Positions 5,052-5,283 of a stretch of DNA of 5,283 nucleotides are shown here, piece by piece. Under the pieces are notes generated by a model. It saw nothing but the letters and a program-made list of their open reading frames with translations. It was not told where the DNA came from and did not search any database. Origin of the DNA: Acidobacteriota bacterium. Lineage in GTDB: Bacteria > Acidobacteriota > Terriglobia > UBA7540. The stretch spans positions 1 to 5,283 of the forward strand of contig JAJYNF010000055.1 of the NCBI GenBank assembly GCA_021786455.1. The letters run 5' to 3'. The position numbers and the translations under genes were made by a program. The first letter of the stretch is position 1. Every line of letters starts with the position of its first letter.

Positions 5052-5283
5052 TCACACCGGTTGCGCGACAACGTCAATGGCCAAGCCAGCCGCGCCGTAC
5101 AGGGGTGAGTAGTCGCCCAGCTCGGCGAGGGTGACTTCCGTCGAGCTTCGTAGCGTCGGCGAGCCCATTTCCTCCATGCACTGCTGGACCGGGTCCAACA
5201 ACACCTGGCCCGCCTTGGCCACGCCGCCGCCGAGCACGATAAGCTCCGGATTAATCAGGCGTAGAACCATGATCAGCCCTCTC
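5052..5283 (-). CDS. ROK-family protein (sugar kinase or regulator), C-terminal end only
   Basis: About 77 codons are visible, continuing off the right edge; the frame is open up to base 5282. The stretch LRLINPELIVLGGGVAKAG is the conserved strand-turn of the ROK C-terminal domain, and LGDYSPLYGAAGLA near the end matches the usual ROK ending (LGdxAgLxGAAxLA). ROK proteins are ATP-dependent glucokinases, fructokinases or N-acetylhexosamine kinases, or NagC/XylR-type repressors with an added N-terminal helix-turn-helix. The ATP site, the ROK signature with its zinc ligands, and any DNA-binding domain lie outside the window, so kinase and repressor cannot be told apart. The stop codon is TGA at 5054-5052. 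It converges on the YycJ-like gene. A sugar kinase would suit a carbohydrate-using organism, but a link with the hydrolase at the left end is not shown. Confidence 0.85.
   Translation of the reverse strand, partial: RGLIMVLRLINPELIVLGGGVAKAGQVLLDPVQQCMEEMGSPTLRSSTEVTLAELGDYSPLYGAAGLAIDVVAQPV

Noticed and set aside
4739..5077. Minus-strand open frame of 112 codons between and across the two right-hand genes
   Set aside because: It overlaps both the conserved C-terminus of the YycJ-like protein and the end of the ROK protein, and shows no recognisable motif.
1..5283. CRISPR array, tRNA, rRNA, phage or defence genes
   Set aside because: No regularly spaced repeats, tRNA-like cloverleaf or rRNA core sequence was seen by eye, and none of the supported proteins belongs to a known defence family.

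Overview
The window looks like a piece of an Acidobacteriota chromosome (inference). The main reason is a decayed Oar-like TonB-dependent receptor whose surviving blocks (for example NQFGGTLGGP, NSNYNSLQLSVEKR, PNAPAGLLF) read like the large receptor family that is greatly expanded in that phylum. Moderately high GC content, a secreted glycoside hydrolase and an IS remnant fit this. No rRNA, tRNA or CRISPR was seen, so the phylum rests on protein resemblance alone.

Left part (1-2600), minus strand unless stated. A gene with a signal peptide begins at 1069 and runs off the left edge. It looks like a clan GH-D (GH27/GH36, alpha-galactosidase-like) hydrolase. Upstream of it on the same strand, 1165-2325 is the wreck of the TonB-dependent receptor. 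Recognisable plug and barrel blocks remain in order, but they lie in different frames with large pieces missing between them. The N-terminal half of the receptor is gone. At that point the sequence switches to a plus-strand fragment (about 2326-2600) that begins like an IS1182-type transposase and ends after about 70 codons, suggesting that an IS truncated the receptor and then decayed itself.

Middle part (2707-3918), plus strand. A two-gene operon encodes a TSUP (TauE/SafE) family anion permease and a small three-helix DUF1634 membrane protein. They are 3 bases apart, with a good Shine-Dalgarno for the second gene inside the end of the first. The pairing suggests one membrane transport unit, with substrate unknown.

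Right part (3919-5283). A 223-base non-coding stretch has a perfect TATAAT box, a strong GC hairpin right after it, and complementary segments that could form alternative structures around the ribosome binding site of the next gene. That gene (4142-4915, TTG start) is an intact metallo-beta-lactamase-fold protein of the YycJ/WalJ type, a putative 5'-3' exonuclease. Convergent to it, and cut by the right edge, is the C-terminal end of a ROK-family sugar kinase or regulator.

I do not see a clearly new biological system. The most informative signals are the layered decay of the receptor gene, the possible structured leader before the YycJ-like gene, and the secreted hydrolase left next to a dead receptor.
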